DNA of 64,000 nucleotides from DASYCK01 sp036500205 (GTDB lineage: Bacteria > Myxococcota_A > Polyangia > Fen-1088): assembly GCA_036500205.1 (NCBI GenBank), contig DASYCK010000103.1, positions 1-64,000 on the forward strand, given 5' to 3'. The stretch's first letter is position 1. Each line of letters starts with the position of its first letter. The notes beneath the pieces were generated by a model. It was given only the letters and a program-made list of their open reading frames with translations, ran no database searches and had not been told where the DNA came from. Below, one piece after another: positions 17,585 to 25,619 of the stretch. A program made the position numbers and the translations under genes.

Positions 17585-18901
17585 TCAACCGAAGTGAGAC
17601 ATCGCCTCGACGGGGCGCAGGCGCGCCGCGCGAAACGACGGATAGAGGGCGGCCAGCCCCGTCAGGACCGTCAACAGGATCACCGCCGTGACCACCTCGC
17701 CGCCGTGGATGGCCAGCTGCAAGTGATCGGACATCAGGAAGAACTGCATGGTGATCGGCACCGCGATGTGCAGGCCGTTCAGCACCACCGCGATCAGCGA
17801 GCCGATGATGGCCCCCCCGATGGCGCTGCCCAGCCCCAGCAGCAGCGACTCCATCAGGAACATCCACAGGATTCCTCCCCGTTGCATGCCGATGGCGCGC
17901 AAGGTGCCGATCTCGCGGGTGCGCTCGCGGATGGCGATCCACATCGTGTTCATGATCCCGGTGACGACGATGGCCACCAGGATCAGCAGCAGCAGCGTCT
18001 TCAGCGCCACCAGCAGCTGCAAGGTCCAGGTGAGGAACGACAGCTCGTCCTCCCAGGTGGTGACGTCGAGCTTCTGGCCCGTCCACTGCTCGCGGTTGAC
18101 GGTGTCGAACTTCATCCAGAACGCCCGCGGATCGGGATCCATCATGCGGTAGCCGGCTTGCTCCAGCGTGCCGCGCAGCCTGGCGGCGATCGCCAGGGCG
18201 TGCGGCTGGTCACGCGGCTTCAGGTGCAGATGAATCGCGCCGGTGGTCCCCGGGCTGAGCTGATAGAGCGCCCGCAACGTCACCATCGGCACGAAGACGT
18301 TCCACTTGCTCATCAGGCCCACGTCGCGCGCGATGGCGACCACGCGACAGTCGATGGTGTTGGCGACGCCCCTGGTGGTCTGCGCCGACACGGTGATGGC
18401 GTCGCCGATCTTCACGTCCAGCTTCTTCAGCTGATCCTCGAACAGCAGGATCGTCCCCGGCTGAGCCAGGTCGTCGATGTTGCCGCTGACGATGTGCAGG
18501 ACGCTCTTGAACGCCGGCTCGTCCTTGATGTCGATGCCGCCGATGCCGGCCTGCATCGACCCCGAGTCCGATACCAGCTTGGCCCAGCCCCGCCCACGCT
18601 GGACGGTGAACGCCAGCTCGGGGACCGAGCGCTTCACGATCTCCAGCACCTTGGCGTAATCGGTGACCACCGGCGCCGACTGCCCGGCGCTGACCTTGAA
18701 GAAGCCCCCCACGTTCACGTGACCGCTGGAGAGCGTGGTGGCGGTGTGCTCCATCGTCTCGCGCACGCCCGTCGACAGGCCGTTCAGCAACACCAGCAGC
18801 GCCGTCACCGAACCGATGGCCCCCCCCAGGAACAGGGCGCGGCGGCGATGCTGGATCAGGCTGCGAAACGCGATCTGAAAGTTCGTTCCGAGATTTGCCA
18901 T
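17585..18901 (-). CDS. ABC transporter permease, FtsX/LolE type
   Basis: 438 residues with the FtsX/MacB topology: one N-terminal helix (about 25-45), a large periplasmic domain (about 50-280) and three C-terminal helices (about 290-425) ending YPSFRAARLRPVEAMSHFG, the classic coupling motif. TREIGTLRAIGMQRGGIL is the conserved cytoplasmic loop after the second helix. These permeases use ATP to move substrates out of the inner membrane's outer leaflet. It lies 16 nt downstream of a second, larger permease and likely pairs with it. Confidence 0.93.
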   Translation of the reverse strand: MANLGTNFQIAFRSLIQHRRRALFLGGAIGSVTALLVLLNGLSTGVRETMEHTATTLSSGHVNVGGFFKVSAGQSAPVVTDYAKVLEIVKRSVPELAFTVQRGRGWAKLVSDSGSMQAGIGGIDIKDEPAFKSVLHIVSGNIDDLAQPGTILLFEDQLKKLDVKIGDAITVSAQTTRGVANTIDCRVVAIARDVGLMSKWNVFVPMVTLRALYQLSPGTTGAIHLHLKPRDQPHALAIAARLRGTLEQAGYRMMDPDPRAFWMKFDTVNREQWTGQKLDVTTWEDELSFLTWTLQLLVALKTLLLLILVAIVVTGIMNTMWIAIRERTREIGTLRAIGMQRGGILWMFLMESLLLGLGSAIGGAIIGSLIAVVLNGLHIAVPITMQFFLMSDHLQLAIHGGEVVTAVILLTVLTGLAALYPSFRAARLRPVEAMSHFG

Positions 18902-18917
18902 GGCTTCGACCTCTTCT

Positions 18918-21158
18918 TCAACCTTCTTCGGACTGCATGGCCGTGCGCGGGTTCACCCGCATCGCCAACCAGGCGGGATAGAGGCTCGACAGCCCGCTGA
19001 CCACGAACACGATGACGAGCGCGGCGACCAGATTCGCGGTCCCCAGGGTCAGATGCAGCCGCGGGCCCGAGAAGAAGAAGTACGACACGTCGTTGGGCGC
19101 TGGGATGCCGATCTTCCCGATGATCGAGACGGTGATGGCGCCCAGGATCACCCCTGCGCCGCCGAACACGACCGCCACCACCAGCGCCTCCAGCAGCAGC
19201 ATGATCAAGATGAACCGACGCTGCGCGCCCACCGCCCGCAAGGTCCCGATCTCCTGCACCCGCTGCAGGGTCGCCATGACCAGCGCGTTGCTGATGATGA
19301 CCAGCGCCACCAGGAAGATGATGAGCACCAGCACCACCAGCACCGCCTGGAACGCCACCACCAGCTGCCCGATGAACCCGGACGCCTGCTGCCAGGTGAT
19401 CGCCTTCAACGGCAAGCCGGCCTTGGCGCCCGCCGCCTCGATGGCGACGATGGTCTGCGGGATCTTGCTCTCGTCGTCGAGGATGACCGCGGCGTTCAGC
19501 ACCGAGCCCGACTCGAGCTGCTCGGGATCATAGACCCGCTTCACCAGCTCCTCGCGGGTCAGCTTGCTGGCGATGCCTTCCCCCTCGGGCGGATGCAGGC
19601 CCGGGGTCGCCTCGGCGACGATGGTGCGACCGGTCGGCTCGAGGGCGGCCGCCGTCGTGACCTTCATCTTCGCCCCCTTGTGGTGCTTGCCCGGCTTGCC
19701 CGTCGCCAGGGCCGGAGCCGGAGCCGCCACCACCTCGGGCGTGGTCGTCTCCTTGACCCCGAACAGCTCGGCCTCGGCGTTATCGCGCGAGATCTCGCGG
19801 GCGTTCATGGCCTTCTTCAGCTCGCCGATCTCCTTCTCGCGCTCCGCCGTCAGGAAGCCGTACAGGTCGCGGAACGACACCATGTCCATCAGGTTCAGCG
19901 CCCCGGCCTGGGGCGACTTCTCGAGGCCCGTGAAGTCGAACGTTCCGTAGACCGGCACGTTGACCGACTGGACGTAGCCGCTGCGCGTGAACGCCTTGAT
20001 GGTCAGCGTGTCGCCGATGCGGATGCGATACAGCTCGAGCGAGGGCGCCAGCTCCTTGTAGAAGAACTGGTAGCGGTCGTCGAAGTTGGCGTCGTCGGTC
20101 TGGAAGAAGGCCGACAGCAGCTTGGCGACGTCGGTCTCGGCGCTGCCCAGCTTGGCCTGCAGCTTGGCGCGAAACAGCGCCGTCTTCGGCTGGTCGAGCT
20201 GCAGCAGGATCTCGCGCACCTGGTTGCTGTTCTCGCGGACGAAGCGCTTCAGCTCGGCTTCCTTCGCGATCTTCTCGCCGCGCTCGTTGCGGGCCACCTT
20301 GATCTTGTCGAGGCGCCGCGCCGTCTTCAGCTTGACCTGATCCTCGTAGACGAACTTGGCGAACAGGAAGCCGCGCTTCCCCTCGGGGATGGTGGTGCCG
20401 TCGACGATCTTCATGCGGTCGAACGAGCGCGCGAACACCGCCGGGTCGGTCCCCACGTAGCGCAGGAACAGCATGTCGGCGTCGATCGCCTGCGGGGCGA
20501 TGCGGTTCTCCAGGAACTCGAGCGAGTCGAGCGGATCCTTGTCGAAGCTCGCCCAGAACGCGGGCGAGATGGCCTTGTTCACGGCGGCGGCGTCCTCGGG
20601 CGACAGCGCCTTCTCGTCCTGGAGCTGGCGGGCGTTCTTGATGTCGCCCTGAAGCACTGAGAGGATCTGGTGGACGTGCCCCTTCTCGGCGTCGTACGCC
20701 GCCAGATCGTCCGCGGTGGCCTTCCCCGACAGCTTGCGCCGGACCAGCTCGCGCAGGTGCGCCAGCGCCACGTCGATGGTGTTGCCCGAGGGCACGATGG
20801 CGCCGTTCACCCCCATCGGCACCACCGCCTTCACGCCGGGGATCGTCTGCAGCACCTGCTTCACCTTGGCGAAGTCGTCGAGCGCCGCGAGATCGGGCGC
20901 CTCGAGCGAGAAGCCCCCCATCACCTCGAGGGGATCCTTGGACCTGGCCGAATAGACCTGGATGTGTCCGGCCACGCTGCCCACGATGCTTCGTCGCATC
21001 CCGGTGACCATGCTGTCGACGAACGAGCCGCCCACCACCACCAGGAAGGCGCCGAACAGGATGATGCCGCCAACGATTATCGTCTTCAGGCGGCTGGCGA
21101 ACAGATTGCGAAACGCGATCTTCGCGATCACGCCCAGCGTCGCGATGCGCCCTTGCAT
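18918..21158 (-). CDS. ABC transporter permease, FtsX/LolC type with enlarged periplasmic domain
   Basis: 746 residues, nearly twice the usual permease length. It has an N-terminal helix (GGIILFGAFLVVVGGSFVDSMVTG), a very long extracytoplasmic part (about 55-600) rich in charged helices and coiled-coil-like runs (AEREKEIGELKKAMNAREISRDN), a Pro/Ala/Lys linker near residue 500, and three C-terminal helices with VQEIGTLRAVGAQRRFIL and YPAWLAMRVNPRTAM. The start ATG shares one base with the ATPase stop (TAATG). The extra periplasmic mass may contact the LolA-like protein or the barrel encoded downstream. Confidence 0.92.
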   Translation of the reverse strand: MQGRIATLGVIAKIAFRNLFASRLKTIIVGGIILFGAFLVVVGGSFVDSMVTGMRRSIVGSVAGHIQVYSARSKDPLEVMGGFSLEAPDLAALDDFAKVKQVLQTIPGVKAVVPMGVNGAIVPSGNTIDVALAHLRELVRRKLSGKATADDLAAYDAEKGHVHQILSVLQGDIKNARQLQDEKALSPEDAAAVNKAISPAFWASFDKDPLDSLEFLENRIAPQAIDADMLFLRYVGTDPAVFARSFDRMKIVDGTTIPEGKRGFLFAKFVYEDQVKLKTARRLDKIKVARNERGEKIAKEAELKRFVRENSNQVREILLQLDQPKTALFRAKLQAKLGSAETDVAKLLSAFFQTDDANFDDRYQFFYKELAPSLELYRIRIGDTLTIKAFTRSGYVQSVNVPVYGTFDFTGLEKSPQAGALNLMDMVSFRDLYGFLTAEREKEIGELKKAMNAREISRDNAEAELFGVKETTTPEVVAAPAPALATGKPGKHHKGAKMKVTTAAALEPTGRTIVAEATPGLHPPEGEGIASKLTREELVKRVYDPEQLESGSVLNAAVILDDESKIPQTIVAIEAAGAKAGLPLKAITWQQASGFIGQLVVAFQAVLVVLVLIIFLVALVIISNALVMATLQRVQEIGTLRAVGAQRRFILIMLLLEALVVAVVFGGAGVILGAITVSIIGKIGIPAPNDVSYFFFSGPRLHLTLGTANLVAALVIVFVVSGLSSLYPAWLAMRVNPRTAMQSEEG

Positions 21159-21901
21159 TACGAGGCCCCCGCCGTGGGCGCGTGGCGGTTCACGCCCGCC
21201 GCCACCGCCTCGGCCGCGCTCAGACGATCGACGAACTTCCCATCGGCCAGACGGACCACCGAGCTGGCGTAGGCCATCACCTGGGCGTCGTGCGTCGAGA
21301 AGATGAACGTCGTCTTCTCGGTGTGGTTAAGCTCTTTCATCAGGTCGAGGATGTTCTGCCCCGTCACCGAGTCGAGGTTGGCGGTGGGCTCGTCGGCCAG
21401 CACCAGCTGCGGTCCCGTCACCAGGGCGCGGGCGATCGCCACGCGCTGGCGTTGCCCACCGGAGAGCTCGCTGGGCCGGTGTCGGGCGTGCTCGTTGAGG
21501 CCCACGCGGTCGAGCAGCGCACGCACGCGGGCGGCTCGCTCGGACTTCGACAGCTTCCGTTGTAACAGTAGCGGCAGCTCGACGTTCTGGAACACGTTCA
21601 GCACCGACACCAGGTTGAAGCTCTGGAAGATGAAGCCGATGGTGTTGAGGCGCAGCTCGGTCAGCTCGCGCTCGGACAGCTTGCGCGTGTCCTTGCCCGC
21701 CACCTCGACCGAACCGGACGTGGGCGTGTCGACGCAGCCGATCAGGTTCAGCAGGGTCGTCTTGCCGCTGCCCGAGGGGCCGGCGATCGACAGGAACTCC
21801 CCCTCGGCGACCTCGAGGTCGACGCCGCGCAAGGCGGGGACGGTGACCTTTCCCAGGGCGTAGTCCTTCGTGGCATTTTTTACGGAGACGATGGTCTTCA
21901 T
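21158..21901 (-). CDS. ABC transporter ATP-binding protein, LolD/MacB type
   Basis: 247 residues. The start is the ATG at 21901, which overlaps the marR stop as ATGA; upstream extension of the frame is inside marR. Walker A GPSGSGKTT, Q-loop FIFQSFNLV, signature LSGGQRQRVAIARAL, Walker B LVLADEPTANLD and the switch His (FIFSTHDAQV) are all present. It is the energising subunit for the two FtsX-type permeases just downstream. Confidence 0.96.
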   Translation of the reverse strand: MKTIVSVKNATKDYALGKVTVPALRGVDLEVAEGEFLSIAGPSGSGKTTLLNLIGCVDTPTSGSVEVAGKDTRKLSERELTELRLNTIGFIFQSFNLVSVLNVFQNVELPLLLQRKLSKSERAARVRALLDRVGLNEHARHRPSELSGGQRQRVAIARALVTGPQLVLADEPTANLDSVTGQNILDLMKELNHTEKTTFIFSTHDAQVMAYASSVVRLADGKFVDRLSAAEAVAAGVNRHAPTAGAS

Positions 21902-22407
21902 GGAACGTCCTTTGGCGAAGCCGACAGCTTTTCCAGCTCTTCCAGCTCTTCGATGACCCGACCCAAAACCCGACCGAACTGACGACAAACTTCCCGTGAC
22001 AAACCGGCGACGGCTTCCGTCATCTCGCGGGTGCGTTCCCGCTGCACCCGATCGACCAGGCGCCGTCCGCTGGCCGTGATGGTGACACGTTTCTGGCGAC
22101 GATCATCTGGATCCTCGATCCGTCCTGCCAATCCCCCCACCACCAACCGATCGATGAGATGACTGGTGGCGGCGGGCGACAGTCGCAGCGACGACGCGAT
22201 GGCCGAGACCGTGCGCACCCCGCACTGGTCGAGGATGTGCAAGGTCACCAGCTGGGGCAGGGTCAGCCCGGCGTCATTCAAGATCGCCAGCGTTTCGCCG
22301 GCGGAACGACGGTTCACGTGCTTCATCAGCTCGCCGATGAGCGCGCCCATTTCGACCGGGGGCGCGCCAGACGCCGCCTCCGCTATTTTTTGACCTTTCT
22401 CCGCCAC
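21898..22407 (-). CDS. MarR family transcriptional regulator, first gene of export operon
   Basis: 169 residues from a GTG at 22407. It shows the MarR winged helix: LTLPQLVTLHILDQCG, SAIASSLRLSPAATSHLIDRLVVGGL (recognition helix) and the wing IEDPDDRRQKRVTITASG. C-terminal helices form the dimer interface. MarR proteins usually repress their own operon and release on binding a small ligand. A perfect inverted repeat lies 18 nt upstream of the start, which fits autoregulation. The following five genes overlap or nearly touch, so the whole export set is probably under its control. Confidence 0.93.
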   Translation of the reverse strand: MAEKGQKIAEAASGAPPVEMGALIGELMKHVNRRSAGETLAILNDAGLTLPQLVTLHILDQCGVRTVSAIASSLRLSPAATSHLIDRLVVGGLAGRIEDPDDRRQKRVTITASGRRLVDRVQRERTREMTEAVAGLSREVCRQFGRVLGRVIEELEELEKLSASPKDVP

Positions 22408-22425
22408 GGGAACCCGGTGCCTCAG

Positions 22426-22447
22426 TTATTTCGAAGCATCGAAATAA
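22426..22447. promoter_or_regulatory. Perfect palindrome, likely MarR operator
   Basis: Half-sites TTATTTCGA (22426-22434) and TCGAAATAA (22439-22447) are exact reverse complements around a 4-nt centre AGCA. It lies in the divergent intergenic region 18 nt upstream of marR and 86 nt upstream of the gene at 22534. AT-rich 9-bp arms with a short spacer are typical of MarR operators. It may also serve the divergent barrel gene. Confidence 0.75.
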
Positions 22448-22533
22448 TCGACCAACCGGAGCGAGTCAACCGGTTTCACACTTCTTCACCTTCCCGTTAC
22501 GAAGAGCGGGAGCGCCGTGCGATATTCCGGAAA

Positions 22534-23253
22534 ATGCGCCGGCCCGCCCCCTTACTTCTCGTCCTCGTCTTCACTGCCCTCCCCGGATTCGTCCACGCCG
22601 AGGGGGTGCCCGACGGAAAGACGGCCGAGGCCGCATCAGCCCCCGCCGCCACCACGCCCGAGGGAACGCCCGTCCCCGTGGTGAAGAGGTCCACCCCGGT
22701 CCCGTCGTCCGCCGCCCCGCCGCTCCCCTTCCGGTTGGGTCTCTTCTATGCGCACGCCTTCGGACAAAGTGGAAACCTGACCCGCTTCATCACCCCGAAC
22801 GACGGCAACGGGGCGGCCCTCCCCTCACCCGCCGCGCTGGGGATCGATCTGGGGATCGGGTTGGGCAGCTACGTCCGCTACCACTTCGGCGTCGGCACGG
22901 AATGGGAGGGCGAGACCGGCTACGCCGCCAGGGGATTCCGCTTCGATCCCGTCACCTTGGGCTTCCCCATCCTGGTCTGGTCGAACAGCGACGTGGCCAT
23001 TCACGTCGAGCCGCTCCTGCATCTGGTGCGGGGCGAGATCCTGTTTCAGTCGAAGCCGATGGTCAGCGACTCTTCGCTGTTCCGGATCGAGAGCGGGATC
23101 GCCGGCGCCGTCACGGTCGTGACCCACCACTGGTTCGTGTCCGTCGAGCCGCTGTCGGTCGACTTCCGCGTGTTCGAGGCGAACAACAAGTGGGTGCACA
23201 CCGGCTTCTCGCACCTGTGGTGGTTCCAGCTCACCGCCGGCCACGAATTCTAG
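22534..23253 (+). CDS. Exported beta-barrel-like protein, divergent from marR
   Basis: 239 residues from the ATG at 22534, with a signal peptide (LLLVLVFTALPGFVHA). A Pro/Ala/Thr-rich segment follows, then alternating strands (FRLGLFYAHAFGQSG, LGSYVRYHFGVGTEWEGETGYAARGF, HHWFVSVEPLSVDFRVF) ending WWFQLTAGHEF. The C-terminal Phe is the usual outer-membrane barrel insertion signal. No family recognised. It shares the upstream region, including the palindrome, with the MarR export operon, so co-regulation is plausible. Confidence 0.75.
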   Translation: MRRPAPLLLVLVFTALPGFVHAEGVPDGKTAEAASAPAATTPEGTPVPVVKRSTPVPSSAAPPLPFRLGLFYAHAFGQSGNLTRFITPNDGNGAALPSPAALGIDLGIGLGSYVRYHFGVGTEWEGETGYAARGFRFDPVTLGFPILVWSNSDVAIHVEPLLHLVRGEILFQSKPMVSDSSLFRIESGIAGAVTVVTHHWFVSVEPLSVDFRVFEANNKWVHTGFSHLWWFQLTAGHEF

Positions 23254-23255
23254 GC

Positions 23256-23276
23256 GCGAGGGGACCAGCCCCTCGC
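23256..23276. terminator. Perfect hairpin between convergent genes, likely bidirectional terminator
   Basis: GCGAGGGG and CCCCTCGC, exact complements around a 5-nt loop (ACCAG), start 3 nt after the stop of the 22534-23253 gene and end 11 nt before the stop of the convergent gene. No T-run follows, as is common in GC-rich myxobacteria. Confidence 0.65.
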
Positions 23277-23286
23277 AGGTCCCCCG

Positions 23287-24846
23287 CTACTTGATGGCGC
23301 CGCCCAGGACGTTCGAGGGGGTCTGGGCCGACTTGTTCGGCCAGATCGCGATCACGTCGAACATGTCGCCGTAGTGAAGGGCGGAGAACACCACCCCCGG
23401 CTTGAGCAGCTTGGCCTGCGCCGGGTTGATGTGGAAATCGGTCCAGGTCGTGTCGTGGGTGACGATGGCGGTCTTGTCGCAGATCATCTCGTACTCGATG
23501 GCGCCATCGGAGCGGATGCGCGACACGTGGTTCGAGTGGTGCTCCTTGACGCAGTCTTCCTGCTTCATGGTCGTCTTCTCGAGCGACACGAGCAGGTAGT
23601 CCTTTTCGGGCTTCACCGCCTTGACGACGCCGCCCGCGCTCATGATCGTCCCACCGCTGCGCGCGTAGGGGCGACTCGAGAAGCGAGGGAACTCCATCTT
23701 GCCGGCGTTCATGTCGTCGAAGGTGAACGTCTCGCCCATCACGGTGCCGAGCGCGAAGCTGCGCGGGCCTCGCGCGCCGGGAATCTCCTGCAGGAACGCC
23801 TCCAGGTAATCCGCCGACGCGGTCTTGGGGTGGCACTCGGCGTAGGCGATGCCGGCCACGTTGACGGCGGGGACGTTGACCAGCAGCGGCCCCGCGGACT
23901 CGGCGAACCCCTTCTTCGACATCTGGCGATCGTCGTGCATGCCGACGAACGACTTGCCGGGAATGGTCGCGATGGCCGCCGCCAGCGCCGCCTCGGTCTC
24001 GGCCTGGCAGCCGTCGAACAGCTTGCGTGAGTGGAAGAAGGCACCGCCGTCCATCTTCAACGCCAGGGCCAGCAGCTTGGCGTTGGCGCCCACACCCTTG
24101 GCCCAGTCGGTGCGCGCCTGGGCCGCCACGTCGAACACCTTCTGGTAGACGTCGTCCTTCTTGATCAGCGCCGCCTTCCGCTCCGAGACCGTCTTCAGCA
24201 GGGCGGGCAGGTCGAGGACGTGGAAGCGCAGATACATCTTCGCGACGCCGTCGTGGGCGCCGTCGGCGCGGACCTCGGCGAAGATCTTGGCGGCGTCGAA
24301 CTTCGCGACGTCGGGCCAGCAGACCGCCCACTTCGAAACGTCGCCATCCGCCCGCGCCACCGAGTCGTTCTTGAGGCACCAGTCGATGAAGGCCATCCGG
24401 CCGGTCTCGGAGAGATGCTGGTCGAGCACGTCGGCCAGGTAGAGCTGATCGGTCACGCCGTCGAAGCCCTCGCTGATCGCCTGGTACTGCTCGAGCGGCG
24501 TGAGCTGCGCCAGGTCCTTCGTCGACGGGGCCGCCTTGAGTCGTCGGTCTGGGGCCTTCACCCAGGCGGCCGCATCGGCCCAGTCGCCGTCATTCATGCC
24601 CAGCTGCGGACCAACCTTCTGGCGCGCCGCCTCGAGCTCGGCGCGGTGGGGCTCGAGGTCCGCGCTGCTGGTACACAGCGCGCTGGCGATGGCGGGGACC
24701 AGCTCGTGCAGATCCGTCGACATGCGGACGGTGCGCAGGTCTTCGCTGTTGGCGTCGTAGCTGGCGCTGCCACACCAGGCGGGCGGAGCGGCCACGGCGA
24801 TGCGCGCCCCGAAAAGGATGGTGGCGACGACGATGAGCTGTTTCAT
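23287..24846 (-). CDS. Exported protein of unknown function
   Basis: 519 residues with a signal peptide (MKQLIVVATILFGARIAVAA-PP). The body is mixed alpha/beta, with helical parts (ADLEPHRAELEAARQKVG, LALKMDGGAFFHSRKLFDG) and a C-terminal beta-rich third (GAIEYEMICDKTAIVTHDTTWTDFHINPAQAKLLKPG). About seven Cys are scattered, some probably disulfide-bonded. No family was recognised and there are no obvious enzyme motifs. It stands alone, convergent with the barrel gene and divergent from the Uma2 gene. Confidence 0.75.
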   Translation of the reverse strand: MKQLIVVATILFGARIAVAAPPAWCGSASYDANSEDLRTVRMSTDLHELVPAIASALCTSSADLEPHRAELEAARQKVGPQLGMNDGDWADAAAWVKAPDRRLKAAPSTKDLAQLTPLEQYQAISEGFDGVTDQLYLADVLDQHLSETGRMAFIDWCLKNDSVARADGDVSKWAVCWPDVAKFDAAKIFAEVRADGAHDGVAKMYLRFHVLDLPALLKTVSERKAALIKKDDVYQKVFDVAAQARTDWAKGVGANAKLLALALKMDGGAFFHSRKLFDGCQAETEAALAAAIATIPGKSFVGMHDDRQMSKKGFAESAGPLLVNVPAVNVAGIAYAECHPKTASADYLEAFLQEIPGARGPRSFALGTVMGETFTFDDMNAGKMEFPRFSSRPYARSGGTIMSAGGVVKAVKPEKDYLLVSLEKTTMKQEDCVKEHHSNHVSRIRSDGAIEYEMICDKTAIVTHDTTWTDFHINPAQAKLLKPGVVFSALHYGDMFDVIAIWPNKSAQTPSNVLGGAIK

Positions 24847-24971
24847 GGGCGGGCTCCTTGGCGGCCGATGATAACGAAACGTCCGCGTCGGTCCATCGTT
24901 TCAGCCAAGGCGATGGGCCTGGAACGCGCATACTTGCGTGCCGGCCGGAATGCCGACAGTCTTGGAGGTCG

Positions 24972-25532
24972 ATGTCATTGCCCGCAAAGCGGCGCGCGAC
25001 GTACCAGGATCTGCTGGCCGTTCCGGCGCACCTCGTCGCCGAGATCATCGATGGCGAGTTGACGACAAGCCCCCGACCGGAGCCACGGCATGCCCGGGCG
25101 TCTTCTCGCCTCGGTGGTGTCCTCGACGGTCCTTTCGACCGGGGCGCTGGTGGACCAGGCGGCTGGATCATTCTCGACGAGCCGGAATTGCATCATCGGG
25201 GGGACATCCTCGTTCCTGATCTGGCCGGTTGGCGTCGCGATCGTTTGCCTACCCTTCCCGATGCCGCGTACTTCGAGCTAGCCCCCGACTGGGTTTGCGA
25301 GATCGTGTCTCCGTCGACCGAAGCCGACGATCGAGCCGGTAAGATGCCGATCTACGCGCGCGAAGGCGTCAAGCACGTCTGGCTCATCAATCCGCTCAGT
25401 CGCACGCTCGAGCTGTTTCGCCTGAGCGGCGCCTCGTGGGTTCTGACCACGACGCTGCGCGGGGAGCGAACGGCTCGTATCGAGCCATTCGACGCCATCG
25501 AGATCGACCTGGGCACGCTCTGGGCTGACTGA
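24972..25532 (+). CDS. Uma2 (DUF820) family restriction-endonuclease-like protein
   Basis: 186 residues; start ATG at 24972 with GGAGG close upstream. The PD-(D/E)xK-type core is visible: HLVAEIIDGELTTSPRPEPRH, then GDILVPDLAGWRRDRLP and APDWVCEIVSPSTEADDRAGKMPIYAREGVKHVWLINP, in which D, E and K of the fold occur. Uma2 proteins are very common in cyanobacteria and myxobacteria, often in many copies; their substrate is uncertain. The codon pattern is like that of its neighbours apart from a slightly lower GC content. Confidence 0.9.
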   Translation: MSLPAKRRATYQDLLAVPAHLVAEIIDGELTTSPRPEPRHARASSRLGGVLDGPFDRGAGGPGGWIILDEPELHHRGDILVPDLAGWRRDRLPTLPDAAYFELAPDWVCEIVSPSTEADDRAGKMPIYAREGVKHVWLINPLSRTLELFRLSGASWVLTTTLRGERTARIEPFDAIEIDLGTLWAD

Positions 25533-25619
25533 GCCCTCAATCTTGAAGCCTCCTGCTCTTGACGGTAGCGATGTTGTTCGCGGTTGATCCATGATCGCTG
25601 CTTGACGACTCTTTCGATC

